Source: Mycobacterium sp. E1214 (GTDB lineage: Bacteria; Actinomycetota; Actinomycetes; Mycobacteriales; Mycobacteriaceae). From it: a stretch of DNA of 64,000 nucleotides. Under the pieces are notes generated by a model that was given only the letters and a program-made list of their open reading frames with translations, was not told the DNA's origin and made no database searches. Positions 52,836-61,945 of the stretch are shown here, one piece after another; the first letter of the stretch is position 1; each line of letters starts with the position of its first letter. The stretch spans positions 54,325 to 118,324 of the forward strand of contig NZ_LZJC01000165.1 in the NCBI RefSeq assembly GCF_001666755.1, in the 5' to 3' direction. The translations under genes and the position numbers were made by a program.

Positions 52836-53396
52836 ACAGTCTTGAGGCGGGCCGCCGACACCACCTTCGACGGGCGGCCGCGAGGCCACGTGATGGCCGA
52901 CGGCCTGGTCGAGCGCGTCACGGGCCGGCCCGCGGGGTCCGCGGAGCCGATCGCGGTCAACCTGCTGGTCTCCGACGAGACGCTGCTAGGTGGCGGCGCG
53001 CACGCGGCCGTGGTGGGCGGGTACGGACCGATCCCCGCGCCCGTGGCCCGCCGCCTGGTCGGCCGCGGGGTTGGCGATACCCGGTCGCGTGCGACGCTGC
53101 GCCGGTTCTACCGGCATCCGCGCACAGGGGCGCTGGTGGCCATGGAGTCGAGGGCGCGCCGCTTCCCCGCGGGACTGGCCGCTTTCATCGACGTACGCGA
53201 CCAACGCTGCCGCACGCCGTACTGCGACGCCCCGATCCGCCATCACGACCACGCCCGGCCGCGCGGCCGGGGCGGCCCGACGAGCGCGGTCAATGGGCTG
53301 GGCTTGTGCGTGTATTGCAACTACGCCAAGGAAGCGCCCGGCTGGCGAGTCATCACAACGACCGACGACACCGGTTGCCATACAGCGCAATCGTGA
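52836..53396 (+). pseudogene. 3' fragment of a DUF222/HNH (13E12-type) gene
   Basis: This open segment encodes the second half of a DUF222 domain (GRPRGHVMADGLVERVTG, then PIAVNLLVSDETLLG) and a C-terminal HNH endonuclease domain: DQRCRTPYCDAPIRHHDHARP, then GLCVYCNYAKEAPGW with the paired Cys and His. An ATG at 52893 could start a shorter protein of 167 residues, but there is no ribosome site and the N-terminal DUF222 half is displaced to 51322-51600. Members of this family occur in many near-identical copies in mycobacteria. Activity is doubtful. Confidence 0.65.
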
Positions 53397-53570
53397 CACC
53401 CACCGGGGCGCACTAGCACTCCGGGGCGCCACCGACACCCGGACGGCTCGTGGTGCACGTTAGCGAGCCGGAAACCGGTATCGGTATTGCGATCGCCGGC
53501 CGGGGTTGTCAGTCGGGAGCTCCGCGGGCGTTGATCACCACGTCATGGCCGCCGCTGCGGGCGACGCCGG

Positions 53571-53825
53571 CTAGGGGTTCGGCGACGGGGGCAGCGCGGG
53601 GGCGGGCGCCGGAGGTGGCGGGGCCTCGACGCTGCCCGGGGCAAACGTGTGCGGCGGGTTGCAGTTTCGCGTACACCCGCAGTTGACGCCGATGAAGCAG
53701 ATAACGGGTTGGGCCGCGGCGGCATCGGTCGCCGTCAGCACCGCCGTGACGCCGCCCACAGCGAAAACCAGCGCGGACACGCAGGCGCACCACGCGGCCG
53801 CGGGCTTGGCTTGTCGCTTAGTCAC
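53571..53825 (-). CDS. Small secreted Cys/Pro-rich protein
   Basis: An 84-residue exported protein starting at GTG 53825 (VTKRQAKPAAAWCA). The hydrophobic signal (VSALVFAVGGVTAVL) ends near DAAAA, followed by QPVICFIGVNCGCTRNCNPPH with four Cys in 15 residues, and a Pro/Ala-rich tail. Clustered Cys suggest disulphides or metal binding. TACAGT lies 8 bases before the GTG. A longer upstream frame exists but lacks signal-peptide character. Function unknown. Confidence 0.6.
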   Translation of the reverse strand: MTKRQAKPAAAWCACVSALVFAVGGVTAVLTATDAAAAQPVICFIGVNCGCTRNCNPPHTFAPGSVEAPPPPAPAPALPPSPNP

Positions 53826-54159
53826 AACTCGATACTGTAGTCGCTCCGGTTGACGGACGCTTGCGGCACGTCGCGTTCCCCAACCTTTGCCGACGGGAAG
53901 CGGCGAATCCCCGAGATCGGCTGTGGCGCAGGCGGTTTCGCGGGTGTTGGGGCGCACCCCAGGCCGCCCGGCAAGCGTCGACTCGCGACCACTGACGCCG
54001 ACGGCATTAACACGGGCGAAAACAAATTTTTCGCGCTGTTAGCAGGGGCCCACCTCGGGGCGGCAGGGCCGATTGACCGGCCAGGAGACGACGACTCCCC
54101 GAGGCGCCGTTTGACCGTTGCGCGCCCGGGTACCGCCTGCCCCGACGGAGGGAGTAAGC
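53826..54159. other. Intergenic region upstream of the SRPBCC-ADH genes
   Basis: About 330 bases separate two divergent genes. I see the upstream signals of the small secreted protein on the left and GGAGGGAG before the SRPBCC start on the right. A short A-rich patch occurs at 54,021-54,035. No gene, RNA or clear palindrome is visible. Confidence 0.45.
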
Positions 54160-54660
54160 GTGGGCTATCTAGACGTCGCGAGGGACAAAGTCGTGGGCTC
54201 GGTCAAGGAGGCCGCGAAGAAGGTAGTGGACGCCCAACCGCCCCGGGCGACCGCGCAGACGGTCACCATCGCCTGCCCGGTCGACCGGATCGCGCAGTTC
54301 TGGCGTGATCCGCTGCAGCTGTCGGTGGTGTTGGGCGACATCGCGGAGGTCGAGGCGTCCGGCGACGACCGGTACCGCTGGCGGCTGCTCGAAGGCCCCG
54401 ACGCCACCTGGGAGTCGCGCATGGTGACCCGGGAGGACGGCGTCGGCTTCGTCGGTGACGGCAGCGAACTCACCATCAGCTACCGGGCCGCGCCGCACGA
54501 CCTGGGCACCGAGGTCACCCTGCGCGCCACGACGCCCGCCCCCGGCCTGCTGGCCGGGGCGGCTGCCTACAAGGTGCTCTACCGGCTGCGCGCGCTCATG
54601 CAGACCGGCGAGGTGCCGACCCTGCGGTCCAACCCGAGCGCGCGGGCCTCCGCGCGGTAA
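54160..54660 (+). CDS. SRPBCC (START-like) family protein
   Basis: A 166-residue protein with the helix-grip fold that binds hydrophobic ligands. After a helical N-terminus (VARDKVVGSVKEAAKKVVD), the domain reads QTVTIACPVDRIAQFWRDPLQLSVVLGDIAEVEASGDDRYRWRL and later GTEVTLRATTPAPG. The GTG at 54160 has GGAGGGAG 5 bases before it. It precedes the zinc alcohol dehydrogenase by 12 bases, a pairing that suggests the SRPBCC protein binds or handles its substrate. A cyclase or carrier role is possible; the ligand is unknown. Confidence 0.78.
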   Translation: MGYLDVARDKVVGSVKEAAKKVVDAQPPRATAQTVTIACPVDRIAQFWRDPLQLSVVLGDIAEVEASGDDRYRWRLLEGPDATWESRMVTREDGVGFVGDGSELTISYRAAPHDLGTEVTLRATTPAPGLLAGAAAYKVLYRLRALMQTGEVPTLRSNPSARASAR

Positions 54661-54672
54661 CGAAAGGCAACC

Positions 54673-55860
54673 ATGCGCGCACTGTGCTGGAACGGCGTCA
54701 ACGACCTCTCGGTCCAGACCGTCGACGACCCGAAGATCCTCAATCCCCACGACGTCATCGTCGAGGTCCGGCTCACCACCACCTGCGGGTCGGACCTGCA
54801 CTTCATCGATGGCTACCTGCCCGGCATGCGCGAAGGCGACGTGTTCGGTCACGAGTTTATGGGTGTGGTCACCGAAACCGGCGCCGAGGTGCGCGACACC
54901 AAGGTGGGCGACCGCGTGGTGGTGCCGTCGTTCATCGCCTGCGACCGCTGCTGGTATTGCGAGCACGAACTCTATTCGTGCTGCGACACCACCAATCCGA
55001 ACGCCGAACTGCAGCAGCCGCTGCTGGGCTACCCCTCCGGCGGGATCTACGGCTACACACATCCCTTCGGCGGGTACGCGGGCTCGCACGCCGAATACGT
55101 GCGGGTGCCGTTCGGGGACGCGAACTGCTTCGCGATCCCCGGCGACATCACCGACGAACAGGCGCTGTTTTTGTCCGACGCGGTGCCCACCGGCTTCATG
55201 GGCGCCGACTTCTGCGACATCGCGGGCGGCGACACCGTCGCGGTGTGGGGCGCCGGCGGCGTCGGCCTGATGGCCGCGCGCAGCGCGTTGCTGCTCGGCG
55301 CCGACCGGGCCATCGTCATCGACCGAATCCCGGAGCGATTGGCCTTGGCGCGCAACGAGTTCGGCCTCGAAACCGTGAACTACGAGGCGGTCGACAGCGT
55401 GCACGAGACGCTGCGCGAGCTGACGGGCGGCCGCGGGCCCGACGCCTGCATCGACGCGGTCGGCATGGAGGGGCACGGCACCGGCGTCCAGCAGCTCTAC
55501 GACAGGGCCAAGCAGATGCTGCGTCTGGAGACCGACCGTGCCACCGCGTTGCGTGAGGCCGTCCTGGCGTGCCGCAAGGGCGGGGTGGTGTCGGTGCTCG
55601 GGGTGTATGGGCTGACCGACAAGTTCCCCATGGGAGTGCTGACCAACAAGGGCCTGACGATGAAAACCGCGCAGCAGCACGGTCAGCGCTACATGCAGCG
55701 GCTCTTCGACTACGTCGAGCAGGGCGACCTCGACCCCGCCAAGCTGATCACCCACGACCTTTCGCTCGAGGACGGTGTGCGTGCGTACGACCTGTTCAAG
55801 AACAAAGAGGACAACTGCATCCGGGTCGCGATGCGGCCCGGCGCCCGCGCCACCCGTTGA
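54673..55860 (+). CDS. Zinc-dependent alcohol dehydrogenase
   Basis: A 395-residue medium-chain dehydrogenase. The catalytic zinc ligands are Cys38 (TTCGSD) and His60-Glu61 (FGHEFMG); four Cys in CDRCWYCEHELYSCC bind the structural zinc. The cofactor fold has VWGAGGVGLMAARSALLLGA, and the following VIDRI implies NAD preference through the acidic Asp. The sequence, with its insert after the structural zinc (NAELQQPLLGYPSGGIYGYTHPFGG), resembles glutathione-independent formaldehyde dehydrogenases. It follows the SRPBCC gene, and AAAGG precedes the ATG. Substrate unproven. Confidence 0.87.
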   Translation: MRALCWNGVNDLSVQTVDDPKILNPHDVIVEVRLTTTCGSDLHFIDGYLPGMREGDVFGHEFMGVVTETGAEVRDTKVGDRVVVPSFIACDRCWYCEHELYSCCDTTNPNAELQQPLLGYPSGGIYGYTHPFGGYAGSHAEYVRVPFGDANCFAIPGDITDEQALFLSDAVPTGFMGADFCDIAGGDTVAVWGAGGVGLMAARSALLLGADRAIVIDRIPERLALARNEFGLETVNYEAVDSVHETLRELTGGRGPDACIDAVGMEGHGTGVQQLYDRAKQMLRLETDRATALREAVLACRKGGVVSVLGVYGLTDKFPMGVLTNKGLTMKTAQQHGQRYMQRLFDYVEQGDLDPAKLITHDLSLEDGVRAYDLFKNKEDNCIRVAMRPGARATR

Positions 55861-55902
55861 CTCCCCGCCGCCCCGTCCGGGACGCCCACTAACCTGAACC
55901 GG

Positions 55903-57108
55903 GTGAATCTGGACCTCAACCAGGCGTCCATCCGCGAAGTGTGCGACGCCGGCTTCCTCGCCGGAGCGGTGACGGCGGTCTGGCAGCGCGGAGAAATGCT
56001 GCAGGTCAACGAGATCGGCTACCGCGACGTCGAAGCGGGGCTGCCGATGCAGCGGGACACGCTGTTCCGGATCGCGTCGATGACGAAGCCGATCACCGTG
56101 GCGGTGGTGATGAGCCTGGTCGACGACGGCAAACTGACGCTGAAGGACCCGGTGACACGCTGGGCGCCGGAACTGGCCGACCTGCGCGTGCTCGACGACC
56201 CGCTCGGTCCGCTGGACCGCACCCATCCCGCGGCGCGCACCATCCTGATCGAGGACCTGCTCACCCATACCAGCGGGCTGGCCTACGGCTTCTCGGTGTC
56301 CGGCCCGATCTCCAAGGCCTACCTGCGGCTGCCGTTCAACCAGGGCCCCGACGCCTGGGTGGCCGAGCTGGCCCGGCTGCCGCTGGTGCATCAACCGGGC
56401 GAGCGCGTCACCTACAGCCACTCCATCGACCTGCTGGGTGTCATCGCGTCCCGCATCGAGGGCAAGCCGTTCCACGAAGTCCTCGACGAGCGGGTCCTGG
56501 GTCCGGCCGGCATGCCCGACACCGGCTTCTACGTCTCCCCCGAGGCGCGCCGCCGCGCGGCGACCATGTATTCGTTGGACGAGCAGAGCCGCCTGCACCA
56601 CGGCGTCATGGGGCCGCCCCACATCACCCCGCCGGCGTTCTGCAACGCCGGCGGCGGCCTGTGGTCGACCGCCGACGACTATCTGCGATTCGTCCGGATG
56701 CTCCTCGGCGGCGGGACCGTCGACGGCGTGCGGGTGCTGTCCGAAGAATCCGTCCGCCTGATGCGCACCGACCGCCTCACCGACGAGCAGAAGCGGCACA
56801 ACTTCCTGGGCGCCCCGTACTGGGTGGGCCGCGGCTTCGGGCTGAACCTCTCGGTGGTCACCGACCCCGTCAAGAGCGGGCCGCTGTTCGGGCCGGGCGG
56901 CCTGGGAACGTTCAGCTGGCCCGGCGCCTACGGGACGTGGTGGCAGGCCGATCCGGGCGCGGACCTGATCCTGCTGTATCTGATCCAGAACCTTCCCGAC
57001 CTGACCGTCGACGCGGCCACGGCCGTCGCGGGCAATACGTCACTGGCGAAACTGCGCACGGCTCAACCGAAATTTGTCCGCCGCACCTACCAAGCGCTCG
57101 GCCTGTAG
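55903..57108 (+). CDS. Serine hydrolase of the class C beta-lactamase/esterase family
   Basis: A 401-residue protein of the penicillin-binding fold family. The nucleophile motif SxxK is SMTK at 59-62 in FRIASMTKPI. The second motif, normally YxN, is YSH in VTYSHSIDLLG. HTSGLAYGF and GPGGLGTFSWPGAYGTWW are later conserved blocks, the latter replacing the KTG/HTG motif. The profile is of EstB-like esterases more than true beta-lactamases. There is no signal peptide, so it is cytoplasmic. The GTG start is 42 bases after the dehydrogenase stop. It precedes the GNAT gene by 2 bases. Confidence 0.83.
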   Translation: MNLDLNQASIREVCDAGFLAGAVTAVWQRGEMLQVNEIGYRDVEAGLPMQRDTLFRIASMTKPITVAVVMSLVDDGKLTLKDPVTRWAPELADLRVLDDPLGPLDRTHPAARTILIEDLLTHTSGLAYGFSVSGPISKAYLRLPFNQGPDAWVAELARLPLVHQPGERVTYSHSIDLLGVIASRIEGKPFHEVLDERVLGPAGMPDTGFYVSPEARRRAATMYSLDEQSRLHHGVMGPPHITPPAFCNAGGGLWSTADDYLRFVRMLLGGGTVDGVRVLSEESVRLMRTDRLTDEQKRHNFLGAPYWVGRGFGLNLSVVTDPVKSGPLFGPGGLGTFSWPGAYGTWWQADPGADLILLYLIQNLPDLTVDAATAVAGNTSLAKLRTAQPKFVRRTYQALGL

Positions 57109-57110
57109 CC

Positions 57111-57650
57111 GTGCCCGACTACCCGCCGGAACGCATCACCGGGCCGCGGCTGCTGCTGCGGCCGCCCACGCTCGAAGACGCCGGCGCGCTGTTTCAGCGG
57201 GTGGCCCGCGACCCGCAGGTCACCAAGTACCTGCTCTGGGCCCCGCACCCCGACGTCGCGGCGACCCGGCGGGTGATCACCGAGAAGCTCAACGCCAGCG
57301 CGGACGAGCGGACCTGGGTCATCGAGTCGCGGCACCGCGGCGAGGTCGTCGGGCTGGCGAGCTGCCGGCGCAGCGCCGCGCACTCCGTCGAGATCGGGTA
57401 TTGCCTGGGCCGCCGCTGGTGGGGCAAGGGGCTGATGGCCGAGGTGCTGGACATGCTTCTCACCGCCCTGGACGCCGACCGCGACGTGTACCGCGTCTGG
57501 GCCACCTGCAGCGTCGATAACACGCGCTCCGCGCGGCTGCTCGAGCGCGCCGGCTTCTTCCTCGAGGGCCGGCTGGCCCGGCACGCCGTCTACCCCACCA
57601 TGGGGCCCGAACCGCAGGACAGCCTGCTCTACGCCAAGATCCTGCGCTGA
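57111..57650 (+). CDS. GNAT-family N-acetyltransferase
   Basis: A 179-residue acetyltransferase of the RimJ/RimL type: RITGPRLLLRPPTLEDA at the N-terminus, VEIGYCLGRRWWGKGLMAEVLDMLL as the acetyl-CoA-binding motif A, and VDNTRSARLLERAGFFLEGRLARH as motif B. It likely acetylates an amino group on a protein or small molecule. The GTG start is 2 bases past the hydrolase stop. Its stop is 1 base from the convergent flavoprotein stop, so transcripts must overlap or end within the coding sequences. Confidence 0.85.
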   Translation: MPDYPPERITGPRLLLRPPTLEDAGALFQRVARDPQVTKYLLWAPHPDVAATRRVITEKLNASADERTWVIESRHRGEVVGLASCRRSAAHSVEIGYCLGRRWWGKGLMAEVLDMLLTALDADRDVYRVWATCSVDNTRSARLLERAGFFLEGRLARHAVYPTMGPEPQDSLLYAKILR

Positions 57651-57651
57651 C

Positions 57652-60348
57652 TCACCGGTTGTCGGCGAACGCGGCCTCGTCGAGCGCCCGGCGCGCGTAG
57701 GCGCGCACGTCGGCATCGCTGTCCTTGAGCGCGATCCCGAGCGCGTCGCGCGCCGCGGGCTCGCCGGCCCACTTGGTCAGGCTGAGCACCGAGGCCTTGC
57801 GCACGTCGAGGTGCGCGTCGACCAGCGACTCGGCCAGCAGCGGCACCGCCACGTCCGCCGCGGCGCCGGCCAGCGCCCGCGCCGCGCCCTCCCGGATCTG
57901 CCAGGCCGGCGCCCGCAGCGCCTGCTTGATCGCCGCGACATCGCCGTCGCCACAACCCAATGCGCCCAGCGCGGCGAGCGCCGCCGCGCGCACCAGGGGG
58001 TCCGGGTCGGTGATCAGAGCGCGCACGGCGTCGGCGCCGCCGCCCAGCGTCGCCAACCCGGCCGCGGCCGCGATCCGCACCTCGCGGTTCTCGTCGCGGG
58101 CCGCCGCGACCACGCCGTCGACGTCGTCGACCGAGACCAGCGCCCGCACCGCCTCGATCCGCACCCGGTGATCGGAATCGGTCACGGCCCGGCGGTATTG
58201 GGCGTTATCGCCGGCGCGTCGCGCGGCCAACAGATACACCGCGGCCGCGCGGACCACCGTGTCCGCGGACTCCAGATAAGGTTGCGCCCCGCCGGGATCG
58301 GGCAGCACCTCGACCAGCTCGCGGATGCCCTCGGCGCTGGTGCGGCGGACCGCGGCGTCGGGGTCGTCCAGCGCCGCGAACAGGGCGGGTGCGTACCCGT
58401 CGGGGATGTGCTCGGTGAGCGTGGCCACCGCGGTACGCCGCACCCCCGGATCCTCGTCGGCCAGGTACGGCCGCAGCTGGTCGATCGACGGTTCCTCGAG
58501 CGCCAGCACCTCGGCGATGCGTGGCGACGGCGGCTCGACGGCCGGGGCGCGCGAGACGATCGGCGACCCTGCGGGCGCCTGGCCGCCGATCAGCGGCGGC
58601 TGCTCCACCTGGTGCACCGTCCGGTCGACCGGCGGCAGGCCGTCGAACTCCGGCACCGACACCAGGTACGGCGCCACCGGCCGCTTGAGGAACACCATGT
58701 CGCCGCCCTCACCCTTGCGCAGGTTCAGGTGGTAGCCCCACTGAACGTCGTCGCGGCCGGGCAAATCGGCGCGGTCATGGTAAAGGCCCCAGCGAGACTC
58801 GGTGCGGGTCAACGACGAACGGGCCGCCATCTCGGCGCAGTCCCGGATGAACGACACTTCCACCGCGCGCATCAACTCGTGTGGCGTGCGGGCGCCCATC
58901 TCGTCGATTTCGGCGCGCATCCGCTCGAACGTGCGCACCGCGATGGACAGCTTGGCCGCCGTCTTCGGCGGGGCCACATAGTCGTTGACGAAGCGGCGCA
59001 GCTTGTACTCGACCTGCGGCTGCGGCGGGCCGTCGGGATGCCGCAACGGAGCGTAGATCAGCTCGTGCGCGGCGCGCAGCTGATCCTCCGGAAGGCGTTG
59101 CGGCGCAGCCACTTCGGCAAGCGTGCCCGCGGCGTGGGTGCCGGCGAGGTCACCGAAGACGAACGCCCCGATCATGTAGTTGTGCGGGACGCACGCCAAA
59201 TCCCCCGCCGCGTACAGCCCGGGAACCGTGGTGCGGGCGTGTTCGTCGACCCACACCCCCGACGCCGAATGCCCACTGCACAGGCCGATCTCGGAGATGT
59301 GCATCTCGATGTCGTGGGTGCGGTAGTCATGGCCGCGGTTGGCGTGGAACGTGCCGCGGGTGGGCCGCTCGGTGGTGTGCAGGATGTTTTCCAGCGACGT
59401 CAGCGTCTCGTCCGACAGGTGCGAGACCTTCAGGTAGATGGGCCCGCGGGCCGAGTCGATCTCGCTCTTGACCTCGGCCATCATCTGCCCCGACCAGTAG
59501 TCGGAGTCGACGAACCGCTCACCCACCGCGTTGACCTGATACCCGCCGAACGGGTTGGCCACGTAGGCGCAGGCGGGCCCGTTGTAGTCCTTGATCAGCG
59601 GATTGACCTGGAAACACTCGATTCCCGACAGCTCCGCCCCGGCGTGGTAGGCCATCGAATACCCGTCGCCGGCGTTGGTCGGGTTCTCGTACGTGCCGTA
59701 CAGGTAACCCGACGCGGGCAGGCCCAACCGACCGCACGCCCCCGTCGCCAGGATCACCGCCTTGGCGCCCACCGTGACGAACTCGCCGGTGCGCGTGTTC
59801 AGCGCCGCGGCGCCCACGGCCCGGCCTCCGTCGACCAGCACCCGCACCGGCATCAGCCGGTTTTCGATCTGGATCTTCTCCCGCATCGAGCGTTGCCGCA
59901 GCACTCGGTACAGCGCCTTTTTGACGTCCTTGCCTTCGGGCATGGGCAGCACGTAGGAGCCCGAGCGGTGTACCCGGCGCACCGCATACTCGCCGTGCTC
60001 GTCCTTTTCGAACTTCACGCCGTAACGCTCGAGCCGCTGCACCATCGCGAACCCGCGGGTCGCGGTCTGGTAGATGGTGCGCTGGTTGACGATTCCGTCG
60101 TTGGCGCGGGTGATCTCGGCGACGTAGTCCTCGGGCTCGGCCTTGCCCGGGATGACGGCGTTGTTGACCCCGTCCATGCCCATCGCCAACGCACCGGAGT
60201 GCCGCACATGGGCCTTCTCCAGCAGCAGCACCTGCGCGCCGTTTTCGGCCGCCGACAGCGCCGCCATGGTGCCGGCGGTGCCGCCGCCGATGACGAGCAC
60301 GTCACAGTCGAGCCGCACCGGGGTGGCGGGATCGGGGATCTCGGTCAT
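57652..60348 (-). CDS. AprA/fumarate-reductase-like flavoprotein fused to HEAT repeats
   Basis: An 898-residue two-part protein. Residues 1-600 are an FAD-dependent oxidoreductase of the succinate dehydrogenase/fumarate reductase/APS reductase (AprA) class: LVIGGGTAGTMAALSAA (18-34), HSGALAMGMDGVNNA, VILATGACGRLGLPASGYL, and GLYAAGDLACVPHN near 376-389. Residues about 610-898 are repeated helical units (DPGVRRTAVATLTEH, DAAVRRTSAEGIREL, DVRAYARRALDEAAF) typical of HEAT/PBS-lyase-like repeats, an unusual fusion. ATGA overlap with the ABC ATPase and an AprB-like ferredoxin upstream point to a flavoprotein-ferredoxin complex. Substrate unknown; a sulfur compound is a guess. Confidence 0.8.
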   Translation of the reverse strand: MTEIPDPATPVRLDCDVLVIGGGTAGTMAALSAAENGAQVLLLEKAHVRHSGALAMGMDGVNNAVIPGKAEPEDYVAEITRANDGIVNQRTIYQTATRGFAMVQRLERYGVKFEKDEHGEYAVRRVHRSGSYVLPMPEGKDVKKALYRVLRQRSMREKIQIENRLMPVRVLVDGGRAVGAAALNTRTGEFVTVGAKAVILATGACGRLGLPASGYLYGTYENPTNAGDGYSMAYHAGAELSGIECFQVNPLIKDYNGPACAYVANPFGGYQVNAVGERFVDSDYWSGQMMAEVKSEIDSARGPIYLKVSHLSDETLTSLENILHTTERPTRGTFHANRGHDYRTHDIEMHISEIGLCSGHSASGVWVDEHARTTVPGLYAAGDLACVPHNYMIGAFVFGDLAGTHAAGTLAEVAAPQRLPEDQLRAAHELIYAPLRHPDGPPQPQVEYKLRRFVNDYVAPPKTAAKLSIAVRTFERMRAEIDEMGARTPHELMRAVEVSFIRDCAEMAARSSLTRTESRWGLYHDRADLPGRDDVQWGYHLNLRKGEGGDMVFLKRPVAPYLVSVPEFDGLPPVDRTVHQVEQPPLIGGQAPAGSPIVSRAPAVEPPSPRIAEVLALEEPSIDQLRPYLADEDPGVRRTAVATLTEHIPDGYAPALFAALDDPDAAVRRTSAEGIRELVEVLPDPGGAQPYLESADTVVRAAAVYLLAARRAGDNAQYRRAVTDSDHRVRIEAVRALVSVDDVDGVVAAARDENREVRIAAAAGLATLGGGADAVRALITDPDPLVRAAALAALGALGCGDGDVAAIKQALRAPAWQIREGAARALAGAAADVAVPLLAESLVDAHLDVRKASVLSLTKWAGEPAARDALGIALKDSDADVRAYARRALDEAAFADNR

Positions 60349-61091
60349 GCCGCCGCCTCGATGTGGTTGAGCGCCGCGATGATCTGCGCGCGCAACCCGT
60401 CGGGTGCGGCGTCGCCGCGCGGATTCGGCACCTCGATCGACGCGCGCACCGGCTCACCCGCGCGGCCCAGCACGACCACGCGGTCTCCCAGCGCCAACGC
60501 CTCGTCGACGTCGTGGGTGACGAACACGATGGTGGTCGGGTGGGTGCGCCAGGTGTCGATGAGCAGCCGCTGCATGGCCGCGCGGGTCTGGGTGTCCAGC
60601 GCGCCGAACGGCTCGTCCATCATCACGGCGCGCGGCGCCCCCGCCAGGCCGCGGGCCAACTGCACGCGCTGGCGCATGCCGCCCGACAGGCTCTTGGGCA
60701 GGTAGTGGCCGAAGCCGGTGAGCCCGAGCTCGGCGATCCACCGCTCGGCCGCCTCGCGCCGCCCGGCGCGCGGCACCCCGCGCAGCCGCAGCGCCAGCTC
60801 GATGTTGGACCGCACCGTGCGCCAGGGCAGCAGCGCGTTGTCCTGGAACACCATGCCCCGGTCACCGGAGGTGGTGCCGACCTCCGCGCCGTCGGCCAGC
60901 ACCCGGCCGGCGTCGGGGGCCAGCAGCCCCGCCAGCGCCCGCAGCACCGTCGACTTGCCGCAGCCCGAGGGCCCGGTGAGGACCAGGATTTCCCCCGGCC
61001 GCACCGCCAGGCTCAACCCGTCGATGACGGCGGGACCGTTGTAGGACAACCGAACTCGGTCCAGTTCGAGGCTCATGCCGGTGGCGGTCAT
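60345..61091 (-). CDS. ABC importer ATPase (SsuB/TauB type)
   Basis: A 248-residue ATPase. Walker A is GPSGCGKST (40-48), the Q-loop is VFQDNALLPWRT (81-92), the signature LSGGMRQR (135-142), Walker B VMMDEP (156-161), and the His switch is FVTHDVDEAL. The sequence is of the nitrate/sulfonate/taurine importer class. The ATG at 61091 overlaps the permease stop, and the stop overlaps the flavoprotein start. It energises the permease and lipoprotein encoded just upstream. Confidence 0.9.
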   Translation of the reverse strand: MTATGMSLELDRVRLSYNGPAVIDGLSLAVRPGEILVLTGPSGCGKSTVLRALAGLLAPDAGRVLADGAEVGTTSGDRGMVFQDNALLPWRTVRSNIELALRLRGVPRAGRREAAERWIAELGLTGFGHYLPKSLSGGMRQRVQLARGLAGAPRAVMMDEPFGALDTQTRAAMQRLLIDTWRTHPTTIVFVTHDVDEALALGDRVVVLGRAGEPVRASIEVPNPRGDAAPDGLRAQIIAALNHIEAAA

Positions 61092-61945
61092 CGCTGTCCC
61101 TCCTGCGCGCGCGGCAGCCACCGGGTGACCCGCCGGCCGATCAGTTCGACGGTCGCCGACGTCGCGAACCCGAGCACGCCGATGGTGATGATGCCGACGA
61201 ACACCTGCGGGTAGGCCAGCACCGTGTAGTCCTGCCAGGTGCGGTAGCCGACGCCGAGACGGCCCGAGATCATCTCGGCGGAGATCACGCAGATCCACGC
61301 CACACCCATGCCCACGGACAGGCCGCCGAAGACGCCCGGCAGGATGCCGGGCAGCACCACCTGGGTGAGCACGTCGACGCGGCCACCGCCCAGGGTGCGC
61401 ACCGAGTCCTCCCAGAGGGTGGGCAGCGCGCGCACCGCGTGCCGGGTGCTGACCATGATCGGAAAGTAGGCCGCGAGGAAGGTGATGAACACGATGCCGG
61501 CCTCGTCGGTCGGAAACAGCAGGATCGCCACCGGCACCATGGCGATGGCCGGGATGGGGCGGGCCAGCTCGGCCAGCGGGCCGAAGACATCGGCGAACAC
61601 CCGCGACCGGCCGAGCAGCACGCCGGTGGCGACGCCCACCACCGCGGCCAACCCGAAACCGGTCAGGATCCGCAGCAGCGACTGCGCCAGGTCCAGCCAG
61701 TAGTCACCGGCGCCGAGCCGCCGCTGCAGCGCGTGCAGGATTTCGGTGACGGTGGGCAACGTGTCGAAGCGCAGCAGCAGCCGCACCTTGCCCGCGGTGA
61801 GCAACTGCCACAGCCCGATCGCGGCGGCCACCGACGCCAGCCGCAGCAGCCGGGACTGCCAGCGCCCGGCGCGCCGCCGCGGCCGGGTCAACGCCGGCGT
61901 CGAGACGACGCCGAGGACTTGGTCGGCCACCACTTGGGTCGTCAT
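61088..61945 (-). CDS. ABC importer permease (SsuC/TauC type)
   Basis: A 285-residue membrane protein with six helices. The EAA loop that contacts the ATPase is near 185-215 (SVRTLGGGRVDVLTQVVLPGILPGVFGGL). SLLRILTGFGLAAVVGVATGVLLGRS and PIPAIAMVPVAILLF are typical of SsuC/TauC permeases. The ATG at 61945 overlaps the lipoprotein stop (ATGA); a longer frame upstream lies inside that gene. It probably forms a homodimer, since only one permease gene is present. Confidence 0.88.
   Translation of the reverse strand: MTTQVVADQVLGVVSTPALTRPRRRAGRWQSRLLRLASVAAAIGLWQLLTAGKVRLLLRFDTLPTVTEILHALQRRLGAGDYWLDLAQSLLRILTGFGLAAVVGVATGVLLGRSRVFADVFGPLAELARPIPAIAMVPVAILLFPTDEAGIVFITFLAAYFPIMVSTRHAVRALPTLWEDSVRTLGGGRVDVLTQVVLPGILPGVFGGLSVGMGVAWICVISAEMISGRLGVGYRTWQDYTVLAYPQVFVGIITIGVLGFATSATVELIGRRVTRWLPRAQEGQR

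Noticed and set aside
51600..52840. Insertion sequence in the HNH gene
   Set aside because: The inserted segment has no transposase motif and I see no terminal inverted repeats or duplicated target, so it is not called an IS.
57811..60705. 964-codon plus-strand frame opposite the flavoprotein
   Set aside because: It is antisense to a protein with clear FAD and HEAT motifs and shows no homology of its own.
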